The notes under the pieces are model-generated. The model had not been told where the DNA came from. It saw only the letters and a program-made list of their open reading frames with translations, and searched no databases. From NCBI GenBank assembly GCA_963662985.1, contig OY760066.1, positions 62,001 to 126,000 on the forward strand: a stretch of 64,000 bases of DNA, in the 5' to 3' direction. The DNA is from G963662985 sp963662985 (GTDB taxonomy: Bacteria; Chloroflexota; Anaerolineae; Anaerolineales; UBA11579). This document shows, one piece after another, positions 8,564 to 23,700 of this stretch. The translations under genes were made by a program, and so were the position numbers. The first letter of the stretch is position 1, and each line of letters begins with the position of its first letter.

Positions 8564-8712
8564 AAAGATATCTTAATTTGTTTTTCAACAAGATTCACTA
8601 TCTTTCTTTTAACTTTATCTCCAACAAATTTGAAACCTTACAAAATTGAAATTTTTGAATTCTCCTCTTTATATATAATTATAGTAATGAAAAAAGAAAA
8701 AGTAGGTGGCAG

Positions 8713-11700
8713 ATGAAAAATAATAAGTGGGTATCAATATTTTTAATTATTACAATATTCGTTCAAGTCTTCACAACACCCCCAATAATTGTGAATGCTA
8801 GTGGTGCAATCTTCAACACCAATCTTGTCGGTAGCACTGGCACATTATGGGCAACTGGAGGCAGTTCATCCTATTCAGGAAATTCTCTTTCAACCGATAC
8901 AGACAGTGGTGAATCTGTTCATATCATTGAAATCTCAGATACGGATCTCATAGGGGCAATTGATTCAAGCAATGCACCATATTCATTTAGTGCCGCTGCC
9001 CAAGTTGGAGAATTCGCCATTATAGATCCAGAAGGGGCAACTCCTACTGTCCATGTAAAAATTGGGATTGCATTTGGTGCCACCCAATCTGATGCTATCA
9101 CAGCTGCCAATACCTATGCTGATCAAAAAGATGCCACAGAACCCACAAATTTTAATTTTTCAAACAACGGTCTCATCCCCTCAGGAACCAGAGTCATTCT
9201 CATCAAATTTGAAGCACTTCCTGAGAATTTAAATGCCACAGCTGTTAATTACACAAATATCAATTTCTCCATCAACGATTCTCAAACACCAACAATTAAT
9301 GCCGCCTATACAACCGCATGGACCAATCAACCCATTTTGATTGATGTCACTGCTTCAGATGATATCGGAATTCAACAAATCACCGATAAAGATAACAATG
9401 TAGTTTCCAATAATGGCAATTATCAAATCTCAGTCACAACCAATGACACCTATTCATACACAGCCAGAGACTTCGCACAAAAAACAGCCACCACTTCTTT
9501 TCAAATCACAAATTATGATAATGTCCCCCCATCTACTATTGGGGATCCAATCATCAACATTCCAGGTTGGACCAATCAAACAGTCACCATCACATTCCCA
9601 GAGATAAACCCCAACCCTGATGGACAAAGCCCAGAATCATATTATGCAAACCCAAATAGCGCTGGGTTTTCTGCATTTTCAGGCAACATACTCACCGTAT
9701 CAACCGTTGGCCAAGTAAATTGGCTATTTAACATTCAAGACCAAGCAGGCAACCAATCCAGCAATCAAACCTCCATCACATCTTATTTTGATAACATTGC
9801 CCCCGTCATCTCCGGTGTACCATTCACCCGCACTCCCGGGTCTGTTAATTACACAGTCAACGCCTCTGATGCAAATTCTGGAATACAAGTAATAAAATAC
9901 GCTCCAGGAGCACAAGAAGTTGCCTATTTTGACACCCAAGGCACAGATATTACCGCCACCGCCGCATTCAGCTCCACCACAGGTGAAGTATATACCATCT
10001 TCGTTAAAGACAATGCCAGCAACACTGCGCTCTTCACCACAGAAAAAGTAAATCAACTACCATCCATCGCCGCAATCGATAATCAAACCACCCCTGAAGA
10101 CACTCCACTCACCTTAGAATTAACCGCTTCAGATGCAGAAACAGCCATTCAAGATCTTCAAATCACCCTTACCTCTGACAATTCTGAACTTCTCTCCAAC
10201 ACAACAGGGTATATTGAGAATGACATTCCTAAGATCACCCTCAACCCCAATCAAAACAAATACGGAGAAACAAATGTAACCATCTACGTTACAGATGGTG
10301 CTGGTGAATCAGATTCCACCACATTCAAACTCACAGTCAGTCCAGTGCAAGATCCACCAACAGCGGTTGCCGATTCTGATTCCATCATAGAAAATTCAGA
10401 AAGTTCAATTTCAGTCCTCATTAATGACTATGATGTTGATGGGAATTCAATTTCAATCGACTCATTCACCCAACCAAGTCACGGCTCCGTCTCCTTAGAA
10501 TTAAACACCGAAGGAACCGTCCAAGATGTTCTCAAATACGTTCCCACTCCTTATTACTTTGGGCAAGATACCTATACATATACCATCACTGACGGAAGCC
10601 TAACCAACACCGCCACAGTAACCATCAACATTCAAGGGGTCAATCAATCACCAATCGCAAATGACGACACAAAGTCCACAGATGAAGATGTCGCTGTTAA
10701 TATCAATGTCTTAGAAAATGACTCAGATGTAGATCTAGGCACAGATCCAAATGAACAATTAACCGTCGCAATTGAAGTTCCACCATCCCATGGCACAACC
10801 TCCATTAACAACAATATCATCAACTACAACCCCGATCCAAACTGGAACGGTACAGATCAACTTCAATATCGTGTCACCGATCTTGCAGGTGATTATGCAA
10901 TTGCAACCGTCACTATTCAGGTTCGCGCCATTAATGACACCCCTGTCATTTTGAACCTCCCATCGAGCATGCTAGTTGATGAAGGATCGAGCAACAACAC
11001 TTTCACATTCAATGTGGAAGATGTCGAAGACGATGGAATTAGTGTACAAGTATCATCGAATGACTATAACCTGATTAGTATTAATGACATCACCATCCAA
11101 GAAATTGATCAGGCTACAAAACAATATCAAGTTTCTTTTAACACCCAACCTCAAAACAACGGCAATGTAAATATCACAGTTCTTATCAGTGATGGTGTTT
11201 CCAGCAAAAGTGAAACCGTAAGTATAGAAGTGTCCACCATAGATGATGCCCCTATCGCCCTAAATGACGATATGACATCTTACTATGAGATATTTGAAGA
11301 TCAACCCATCACCCTAGACCTAACCCAATTACTCGACAACGACAGTGATATTGATTCTCCTGTTCTCACCATCACAAATGTTTCAGATGGTTCTCATGGC
11401 ACCTTCACAGCAGTCGATGCTGTCAATAACCTATATCTATATACACCTGATGAAAACTATGCTGGTGCAGATACATTTACATATTCAATTTCAGATGGCA
11501 CTACAACAGTATCTGCCACAGTATCCATCTTGATCAAATCAGTGCCAGATAAACCAGTCATCACCCTCGATCCAGAAAATGTCTACATTATTGATGAAGA
11601 CCAAGTAAGCATCCCAGCTATTCTTTATACAGCTTCTGACATTGATTCCTCTTATTCAGAATTGTTTTCTTATGCAAGTTCATCCAATGAAGCCCTAATT

Positions 11701-14700
11701 AGTTCAGATGATATTATTATCTCTTCAGATGGATTTGGAAATTATCAAATTTTAGTTGCACCTCATGCCCACAAAAATGGAACCACCACAATCACCATCA
11801 GTCTAACAGATGGCGCCACCACAGCCAAAAAGACAATCGAATATACAGTTCGTCCAGTCAGCGATCCACCTATTGCAAAAGATGATGAATATACAGTCAT
11901 TATTGGTACATCCCAATTTCTATTACCCCAATATAATGACATAGATTACGATGATGACACCCTCAACATCGTCTCATTCACCCAACCCACAGAAGGCCTT
12001 GTTCAAACCTATAACGACGGCATTCTTTATACAGCACCAAATGTGATTGCAGACTACACATTTGAATATACTATCTCAGATGGATTAGAAGAAGATACAG
12101 CAACAGTTCTTATCCATGTCCGTCCTCAACTTGATGACATCTATCTATCGTTAATTCAAAATCAAAACGTAGTAGAAAATGCCACATTAGATCCCATTAC
12201 ATTCACAGCATACGACCCCAACGATGGATATGAACTGGATACATTTACCGTTATTTCAAGTGATAATAGCATAGTTGATGACGGCATCATATCAGGCACT
12301 AGTAGCATCACCATCACTCGCGTAGGAACTACAGATCAATACCAAATGCAAATTGAACATTTGGGTGTCATAGGGGATACCACCATTACATTGACCGCCA
12401 CAGGCACTTCTGAGAAAAGTTTTTCTCGATCATTTGTGATTCACGTCCTTCCATATTTCCCACCACCCATAGCAAACAACGACACCATTAATGGCACAGA
12501 AGATATAGATATCACCTTTACCCAAGCCTCGCTTTTAGAAAATGATTCAAATCATCAAGGCACATTAGAGGGTGTAGTTTTTTCTCGCATCACCAGCTTC
12601 CCCACACATGGCATCATCCAATATTCAGGAGGAGTCTACACCTATAATCCAGATCCAAACTTTAATGGTACCGATACCTTCAAATATGTCGTCAAAGATG
12701 CCGGCGGTGAATCCAACGAAGCAACCGTATCGTTGATCTTATCCCCAGTTAACGATCATCCATATGCTGAAAATAACTACTATACACTTGAGAACACAAT
12801 CGGTGCAACCTTGACTTTAAATCCAACCCCATTAGGCAATGATTACGATTTAGACGGAGATACAATTTATTTACTTGAAATTGTTACACCTCCTTCATAT
12901 GGTACCATTACAAGCATTAATTACGATGGCACCATCACCTATGAAAGAACTGATTATGGTGAAGGAGAATATGCAAGAGATTCATTCACCTATAGAATTA
13001 TTGATCGAGATCCTTCCAATCCAGAAGACCCTGATTATGTAAATGCCCTCACTACAACAGCAACAGTAGTGATTCAATCACATTACGCAACAGATTTTTA
13101 TTTATATAATCGTTATCGAATCATCGAAGAAGACTCTCCAGAAATTGCAGTTAATATTTATCAAGGCAACAGCACCGGACTAGACCTCTTCTTTGTCTCC
13201 ACAAGTGGCAACACCTTAGGCACTGTCCGCACAGATGATGGCATTGCAGACCCCAACATTTCTCAAAATGGTGTGCAAGATATGATTATCTACTACACAC
13301 CTAATCCAAGTTCAAATGGCCGAGATGTAATTACCTATGTAGTTGGCATTGATGAAGGCGGCGTTATCAGAACAAAACAAGCGACACTTACCATTGATAT
13401 TGAACCCGTCAATGATCCACCATATTTTGTCACAACCATTGAACCAACCTCAACCACCAATGAAGACACTCCAATTCAATTTAATATTGAATTTAATGAT
13501 ATTGATAATAACAACGCAGATCTTGAATTCAAAGCCTATGCAATCAATACAGATGATCAAAATCCAGTCGCATATACTAGCCAAATCAGCATCAATAGAA
13601 CGTCCGACTCAACTGCAACAGTACAAGTAAATCCATATCCAAACGCATACGGAGATGTTGAAATTGTATTCTTTGTAAGTGATGGACAAAACAAAGTTGA
13701 ACAATCAACCATTCTTACAGTTGTTTCTCAACCGGATCCTCCCAATGCATATAATTTGATTACGAGTTTAGAGGAAGATAAAACTAAAAAAGTAGAAATT
13801 CTCAACACCTCCACCGATCCTGATTCAGAATTATCAGAATTAGAAGTGTTAGTTGCCGTTCAACCAGAACATGGCACAGCCTATGTTGATAGTAATAACA
13901 ACATCGTATACAATCCATCATTAAACTATTACGGTGTAGATCAACTTACCTACCGCATCCAAGAAATCGCCAATCCAGACCTTTACGACACTGCCACGCT
14001 TACATTCTATATTGAAAGCATCAATGATGCTCCCTATATCTACAACTATGATTACTACCGAGTAATCAATGAAGATACCACTTTCACAATCGACTTCACC
14101 GCATTTGACTATGAAGATCGAGATACTAATACTCCTCTTCGTTTTGAATATATTAGCGATGAAGAAACAATTATTGATCCAACAAAATTTGTATATAGCG
14201 AAGTCGGAGACCTCAAAACACTCACCATCACACCAGAATTAAATCAATTTGGTTTAGTAACATTGAACGTTCGCGTAATTGATTCTGAAGATTTATCTAC
14301 AGATGTAGAATTCTTAATCCGAATAGCTTCAGTCAATGACTACCCCTTAGCCGTAAATGATGCCATTATAACCAATGAAGACATTGAAATTACTGAAAAT
14401 CTGCTCACCAATGATAGCGATGTAGAAGATGATCTTGATCCTCTTGATGCCCAAGAATATACCATTACCGAAATTTCAGAACCCATTAATGGTGGGCAAG
14501 TCATAAATAACCATGATGGCACAGTCACCTACATCCCGTTACCCAACTATTATGGAGACGATCAATTCACTTACACCCTCACGGATAGCAACAACGCTGA
14601 TTCAGTTGCTACAGTTGATGTCACTGTCAATCCCATTAATGATCCTCCCGTAGCAAAAGCAGATAAAGCCTCTACGGAAGAAGAACAAACCGTGCAATTG

Positions 14701-17700
14701 AATTTGTTACTCAATGACACAGATATTGAATCAGATCCACTTTCAATTACCAATATTTATGGTTATTCATTAGCTAGTTCAGTAACATTTGAAAATGGAG
14801 TAATGACTTATGTTCCTGCCACAGATCAAATTGGAACAGATACATTTTATTATGATTTATTTGATGGAAGTTCAACAACCCAAGGGCAAATCACCATTAC
14901 TATTATTCCTGTGAACGATCCCCCTGAATTAAACAACTCACCAGAAAATCCTATGTCGAACGACAATTGGGTTATGGATGAAGATACAACACAAGGTTTC
15001 TTAATTGTACTTTCTGATGTTGAAACACCCATCAACCAATTAATTATGACCATATTCTCTAACAATGACACCTTGCTACCATTGTCTGCTATCTCTGTTG
15101 GCACAAATGCAGAAGGCAACAGAATTGTCACTTTATCGCCATTAGAAAATCAATATGGGAATGTAACGCTCACCGTCACCATTAGTGATGGTTCCAGTGA
15201 AAGTTCAAGTGATTTTCCAGTACTAGTAAACCCTGTCAACGACTTACCGACATTGCAAGTTCAAGATCTTGTTATTGATGAAGATTCAATTCCTGTTCCA
15301 TATAACGATAACTATGGAATCGCTTTTGCAAGAGATGTTGAAACCATCACAGGTAATTTTGTATATACAATAACTAGTAATCCAAATTACGGTTCAGCGT
15401 CAATAGACATGACCACCGGACGTTATTACTACACGCCAAGTGCAAACTTCTACGGAACAGATTCATTTGAAATTACAGTGACAGACGAAGGTGGTGCAAC
15501 AGCGGTTAAAACAGTCAATGTAACCATAAATCAACAAGCAGATGAACCTGTTGCAAATGATGATTTTGCAAATACCTTTGAAGATACTCCGGTTAGTATT
15601 CCCGTTTTAGCAAATGACACCGACAATGACATCGATATAGGAACCTCTGACACACTTTCGATTGCATCAGGTTCAATTAGTGCTCCTGATCATGGAACAG
15701 CCATTATCGATCCAGAAAACAGTAATAATATCCTCTACACACCTCAAACAAATAATAATAATGATGTCACTTTTACCTATCAAGTCAAAGACGAAGCAGG
15801 ACATCGTGATACAGCTACCGTTACCGTATATATTGAAGCAGTTAAAGATACACCATTTACCGGTACAGAAGGGGATGATACTTATTCGATTGATGAAGAC
15901 CAACCCGTAGCACTCTATAATATATTAATCAACGATGATCCCGACACATCAGATCCATTAAACCAAACAGTCACAGATACACTCAACATTGTTTCAATTT
16001 CTTGTACAGCAAATGCCGAGATCTGTGAAGAATCTACCAATCAATTACGATATAAACCAGCAGCTAACTATTATGGCACAGACACCGTCACATATACAAT
16101 GCAAGATGAAGATTCAAACCAAGCAACATTCACAGTTACCTTCAATATAGCCGCAGTGAATGATGCTCCCATCATTGATCCAATCAGTGATCTCTCTGGT
16201 ATCTCTGAAGATCAACTTTCTGCAATTCAAACAAATTTCACCATTTCAGATATTGAAGATATTGCAGAAGATTTAGCCACAACAATTACATTATCTTCCA
16301 ACTTCTTAATCGAAAATCAATCAATTATTGGCACCTCTTCCACACGAACATTCCAAGCGTATGTAATTCCAAATCGCTCTGGTTGGATTGATGTAACCAT
16401 TAGAGTGACTGATAAAGGTGGATTATTTGATACAGAAACCTTTAGAATCACTGTTGATCCAGTAGATGACTTCCCTGCACCAATAATTGATACAGCCACC
16501 ACAAATGAAAACACCCCCATAGATATTAACGTCCTATCAAATGACGATCTTGATTTGGAATGGGAAGGCGATATTCTTTCAATTGATTCAATTTCTGATA
16601 TTAACACCCCTGCATATGGCACATTTTCCATAATCAATAAATCAATTGATGTAATTACATATAATAGTGATGGAACCACAACCACCACAAACCTCGAAAT
16701 ACCGCACATTCACTTCATCCCCAATGCTGATTGGGATAGCAGTGTCTCAGTAATCGAGCACCTTTCTTACCAAATGCACCAAGATGCAGATCCATCAACT
16801 ACATACACCGGATATCTTGATATAACCATCAATCCAGTTAATGATGCGCCTCAAATCGACATTACACAAACAGAAATTACCTATGAAGAAGATGCACCAC
16901 TTCCAACTGAAATTAACATCTCTGTAACTGATGAAGAAGATGCAGATGAGTCTTTGACCGTCGAAGTAACAGATATTCGTATAATAGCAAACGATGATAC
17001 CCCAGAAGATGACTTTATTACCTTAAGTGATATCGTAATTTCTTCCGTGGCAGGAGAACCATCTCAACGCAAATTAACTTTTACATCTCAAGCAAATCAA
17101 TATGGCACAGCAGATATTGATTTCCAAGTAAAAGACTCAGAAGGTGCCACACATATTGACACTTTGCGTGTAGTTATTACATCAACCAATGACGCACCAA
17201 GCAACGGAGATGACACCTACATCATCAACGAAGACACCCCCACCTTATTTGACGTCCTAATCAATGATGATGTTGACAGCCAAACATCAAACCAACAACT
17301 TTCAATTGTTGCAATAACACAACCCACAAATGGTTTAGTAGAAATTATTGCCACCTCTGATCCTGTCTATACCCATCAAATTAGATATACACCAAATCTT
17401 AACTATAACAACAATTCAGCCACAATGGATACATTCACTTACACGGTTCAAGATGCGGATAATGAACAATATGTCAACACAGTTACCGTAGAAGTCCAGC
17501 CTGTAAATGATGCCCCCGTGCTCTATTATGATGGCAGCACAATTACAACCCCAGAAGGGGAGCCCTACAAATATGTATATCTTTATGCAGATGATGTAGA
17601 TGACGATAGTTCAGTTTTAGAATTAACTGGTACCAGTAATAACCTTTTCTTAATCAATCATTATAACAATGGGATTGTGATTACAAAATTAGGGATCGAG

Positions 17701-20700
17701 TCAACAGGCGTACATATTGGCCAACAAAAATACCAAATAGAACTTATTCCTGCCGGAAAATATAATGGTTCTGTAAACTTAAGTTTTACTGTCAAAGATG
17801 ATGATAACTATTCCATCATAGATGAAAGTTCGCCTACAACAGATAGTTTCCAACTCATCCAATTAGATATTACTTTTTCAAACGACGGACCAATTGCAAA
17901 CACTGAAACAATTAATATAGCCGAAGATGATCCGTATGGCATTGATCTAAATCTTCTTGCAAACGACACCGACCTCGATTTGATCACCAACCCAGAATAC
18001 GAAAAACTCTCTATCGATCAAATCACAAACATTTCTCCTACAGGAATTGGTGATTTTGTAATTGATGCAAATGGAGAAAATGTTCACTTCACTCAAACCT
18101 TATCTGATTGGAATGGCATTATAACCTTTACCTATGATATTAGTGATGTTGGTGAAGCTACTTCATCCACCACTTCATATATAAATATCACTCCTGTAAA
18201 TGACCAACCTGTTGCTGCAGATGATTTTGGAACAGTCGATGAAGATAAATCTATCACTATTGACCTCATCAATGGTGCCGGTACTGATACAGATATTGAT
18301 ACCAGCACTATATTAAACTTACATCCTTCTCATACAACAGATCAAATCAAAATCAAACCAAACAGTTTCACTGGTGTGGAATATGGTTCAATTGAACTTT
18401 CCGCAGATCAATTATCAATAACTTACACACCTAATGAAAACTTTAATGGTGTGGAAACCTTTGCCTATACCGTTATTGATCTTGCCGGCGCTACTGATAC
18501 TGCCTTAGTGGAAATCAATGTGAGTGCCATTCAAGATGCACCAAATGCAAAAGATGATGCGCTGACGGTCCAAGAAGATTCCTCAAACAACTGGCTTGAT
18601 ATCACAGCCAATGATATTGATATTGATGCTGATGAAGATTTAAACTTAGATACAACAAATAAAAACTCAGGGATATTACTGATTACCCAAATTAATGGAA
18701 CTAGTATAAGTAATGGTGATACTGTTAGCACTATCTATGGTCAACTTACATTGACAGACAACAAACTTTTTTATACCCCCAATCCTACATTTGTTGGTGA
18801 AGATAGTTTCTCATATCAAATTACAAATGATGACTCTCTCACAAATTCGGCAACAGTAACATTAACAGTTGAGAATGTGAATGACATCCCAACAGCAGCA
18901 GAACAGGTAGTTGATATTGTAGAAGATACCCCGTCTCTGAATATTGAGATAAACCCACTTATCTCAGACGCAGATTTAGGATATCTTGGTAGTAATCCAA
19001 CATCCCTAATAGATGCAAATGAATCACTTAGTGTAAATATCATCTCATCTTCAGATAACAATGACATAAATTTTAACAATGAAACAAACACTGTCACCTA
19101 TGTCCCTAAAGAAAACTTTAATGGGGTATTTACAATTACATATCGTGTTACAGATAATTATGGTGATCATGCAGAAAACACAATCACAATAAATGTAGCA
19201 CCAATTCAAGATCCACCAACAGCTGCAAATAATAACTATTCAGTTACTGAAGATTCTTCAAATAATATATTTGCAGTCCTAGCAAATGATATTGATACAG
19301 ATGCATTTGATGATCTAAATCAAGAGTTAACTGCAAAAAATACGCAACCATTACAAATTACAAAAATTAACGGTATCTCAATCACAGATGGAAATACATT
19401 AAGCACCACCTATGGGCAAGTTACCTTGCAATCTGATCAATTGCTTTATACACCGAACGCAGGTTTTGTAGGACAAGATTCATTTGACTATCAAATCACC
19501 AATCAAGATGGGCTAACGAATACAGCAGATGTCACTATAAGTGTAGATAATGTAAACGATACCCCAACAGCGCAAAACTATACTGATACGATAAATGAAG
19601 ATACCTCTTCAATAAATATTGACATCAATTTATTAATTGATGACGCAGATCTATATTATTGGGGAAGTGACGGCACACAACAAATTGATAGTCAAGAAAA
19701 ACTAGTAGTATCGATTCAAAATTCTTCTAATAGTGCAGATATTAGTTTTGACAATACTACCAATATTCTTACATATAACCCCAAAGATAATTTTAATGGT
19801 GATTTTAGCATTACTTATCGTGTAACAGATTTTGATGAAGCATATGCTGAAAACACAATAATTATTTCAGTCCGCCCCATAGAGGATGCACCTACAGCAA
19901 ATTCTGATCTATATACTGTAAATGAAGATTCAAGTTTAAATCTGATGAAAGTTGTTGACAATGATATAGATATCGATTCAGAAAATGACATAAACCTAAA
20001 CCTTGATGAAAAGAACACATTGCCTCTATACATTACACAAGTCAATGATCAAACAATCCTAGAATCGAGTACAATCAACACAACTTATGGTGAAGTTACT
20101 TTGCAATCTAATCAATTGTTATACACGCCAAACGCAGGGTTTGTAGGGCAAGATAGTTACACATATCAAATCACCAATCAAGATAATCTAACAAGTAGTA
20201 CTACTGTAACAATTAATGTTCAAAACCTAAATGATTATCCTACAGCACAAAATGATACGATAACTATCCCTGAGGATACCACTTCAAATTCCATCTCAAT
20301 CAATTTACTCATTGATGATCCTGATCTTTATATGCAAGGTAGTGATAATACGCAACCCATAGATTCAGAAGAATCCTTGTCAGTCACAATCATCAATGCA
20401 ACAGATACAAATGATATCAATTTTAATTCTTCAACAAATCTGCTAACCTATTACCCAGATTCAAATTTCAATGGCACATTCACAGTTATATACCGTGTGT
20501 CAGATAAACAGGGCCTCACGGATGATGGCACCATCACTTTCAACGTAACACCTGTTGGAGACGCGCCAGTTGGCGAATATCACAACTTTACCTACCAAGA
20601 AGGTGATCTTGAAAGCACTCCACAAACTATTGATGTGTTAGCTTACGTAACTGACATCGACTTGGGCACAAACCCATCTTTTGAAAATTTGATCTTAACA

Positions 20701-23700
20701 GAAGTCACCTCAGGCTCACCATACCTTACCTTAACAATATCTTCTGATAAGAAAAGCATACAAGCCCAATCTACAGCAAACTTTAATGGAGAAGTTAGTT
20801 TCTCCTATAGAGTAAAAGATGAATATGATTTAGAAACATTAGTTGCCTCAACCGTCACAATTTCACAAGTGAATGATGCGCCAACCACAAGTGATCAATC
20901 GGCTAGTACAAATGAAGATCAAACACTTTTTATTGATCTTGCTGCTTTAGGTCAAGATGTTGATACTAATTCAGGTATTAATGCATCTCCAAGTTCAGAT
21001 TGGTTAACTCTCAATAGTTTCACATATAATGGTTCTCAAAATGGAACAGCATCCATCGAATCAGATCAAAAAACATTAAAATTTATCCCTCAAGAAAACT
21101 TTAACGGCACTCAAAAAATAGATTTTGTAATTACAGACCAACACGGAGGGATTACTTCTGCAACGTTAACCATAACGATTAATCCAATTGCTGATGTGCC
21201 AGTTGCAAACAATGATATCTACTCAATTCCAGAAGACACCACCTCATTTATAGCTGATGTTCTTGACAATGATACAAATATAGATGCAATCTTATCTTTG
21301 AATGCTACGCCTGATACCGTACTCAATATCATTTCAATTGAAGCCACTGAAATTCTAAATGGCACTGCTAGCATTGAAAATAATAAAATCACTTATACCC
21401 CTGACGCTAATTACTATGGACTTGAAGAATTTCATTACACCATTCAAAATGGAGGAGGGGAAACCTCAACTGGTTTGATTACCATCAACATTTCATCTAA
21501 ACCAGATGCACCAGTTGCTTTGGATATTACAGATGCAATCGTTCCAGAAGATGATTCAGTCCTAATTGATCTCAATAGCTACATCTATGATAACGACCCA
21601 CCTGATCAACTTACCCTTTCAATCACTGGTGATGCGCAATATGGTACAACAGTATTAGATAACGACGCAAAAACAATTACATATACACCAAATACAAACT
21701 TTAATGGCTTTGATCAAATTGAATTTACTGTAGTTGATTTAGATTCATTATTTGATACCGGAATAATTTCGATAGAAATTACCCAAGTAAACGATGAACC
21801 AGTAGCAAATCCAGATAGCAGCACCGGTTTAGAAGATGAAAATCAAATTATCAACGTTTTGGGAAATGATACAGATATTGATACTGATATTGATCTAAAT
21901 GAAACACCTTCAAATGAATGGTTAGAAATTGACCCATCTGGTTTCTTAGGAGTCGAGAATGGAACGGTTAGCATTTCAACCACAGATTCAAATAGTATTA
22001 TTTTCACTCCAACCTCAAACTGGAATGGATCTGAAGAATTTACTTACACTGCCATAGATCAAAGTGGTGCAAAATCATCTGCAACTATCTCAATTATTGT
22101 TGAACCAGTTCAAGATTCACCTCAAGCAACAGGAAGCTTTACCCTTGAATTAAATGAAGATGAATCTGCAACTTTCGATTTGTCCTCTCATTTTACAGAT
22201 CCTGATATATCAATAAATGGAGATTCTCTTCGATACTCTGCGGCATCAGCTGGTTATGGTTCAATATCCACATCTGGAGCAAAGATCACCTATACACCAA
22301 ATGCGAATTACAATGGTCCAGATCAAGTTGTTCTCACAGCTACAGATACGAATGGAAATAGCATCAAGAAAACATTGCAAATTGAAGTTAATCAACAAAA
22401 TGATTCTCCGACGACTAACAAAGCAACATCACAAACCTCACAAGCACAATCAGTGATAATTTCATTGCTCTCACTAGCCAATGATATTGATCTTGATTCA
22501 ACAATAAACAAAGATACAAGTTATTCTGAAAAATTATCTATTGTTGAAAATGGCTTTACAGGACTTACTCATGGAACTGTCCAAATCACAGATGATAAAA
22601 TAGGAATACTCTACACACCTGATCCAACATGGTTTGGTATAGAAACATTCGAATATGCCATAAAAGATAATAGTGGTGCTATTGTTAAATCTCAGATCAC
22701 TGTTGAAACAATAGAAGATCCAACATTATCCACTTATTCACCAACCTCTTCACCTCTTTTCTATGGCTCTCCAAACACCACTATACCTTTATTAGAAGTG
22801 ATTAGCCCATCTCTTGGAGAAAAACATAAAGATGGAGACCAAATGAGTGTGCGCTGGCAAATAAGAAATATTCCACCAGATACAACTTACACTTATCAAA
22901 TTGAATTTTATAATGGAGAACTTTGGCAACCTGTAGCTGATAATTTATCATACACTTTTTATCGTTTCACCATACCGAATACCAATACAGAAACAGATAA
23001 AGCAAAATTTAGAGTGACTGCAACAGCTAATGAGAATTCAACGCAACTTATTGCTGAATCCAAAACCTTTATCATCGACAATATTGCCCCTCGAGAAATT
23101 GATTATCAAATAATCGATAATCTAGGGCAACAAATACAAGGACAATCAAGCATACCATCTACATTCAAAATTGTAGTAAATGATGGGCAAGACCTCACTG
23201 ACATCACATACTTGCTTAGTTTAGATAATGGAAAAACAATGGTTGAATACGATAACTTTGTGTTACCAGAAGGTGTTTCATTAGTCCAATTCTATGCAAA
23301 AGATGAACTTGGAAACACTATCTTAATTGACCAATTTAGTATCGATAATTCAAATCAAGATCCATCAAATAATGATGCTGGAGATGTCAATGAAAATATT
23401 CCAAATAACAATTCTCAATTACAAAAAGCACTATTAATCACAACATTATCCACATTATCAGGAGGCAGTTTATTCTGGTTATTATTCTTCTTGTTACGTC
23501 GCAATGTCTTTGTTGAGCTCTATGCAAATGGGAAAAAGATCCGTACCCTAAAATACTTCCGATCACCAAAAGAAGAAGAGATCAATTTAATACTAAAAGA
23601 AGAACATCTACATAATGCAGATTTTGGACAAGTTACTATCAAAAAAGGATTAGTTAGAAGAATAAAAACAAAAAATGTAAATATCCTTAATAATAATCAA

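Noticed and set aside
10048..22725. CRISPR-like or simple-sequence repeat array
   Set aside because: The periodicity is at the protein level, about 90-125 residues per unit, with diverged DNA; there are no short identical repeats with spacers.
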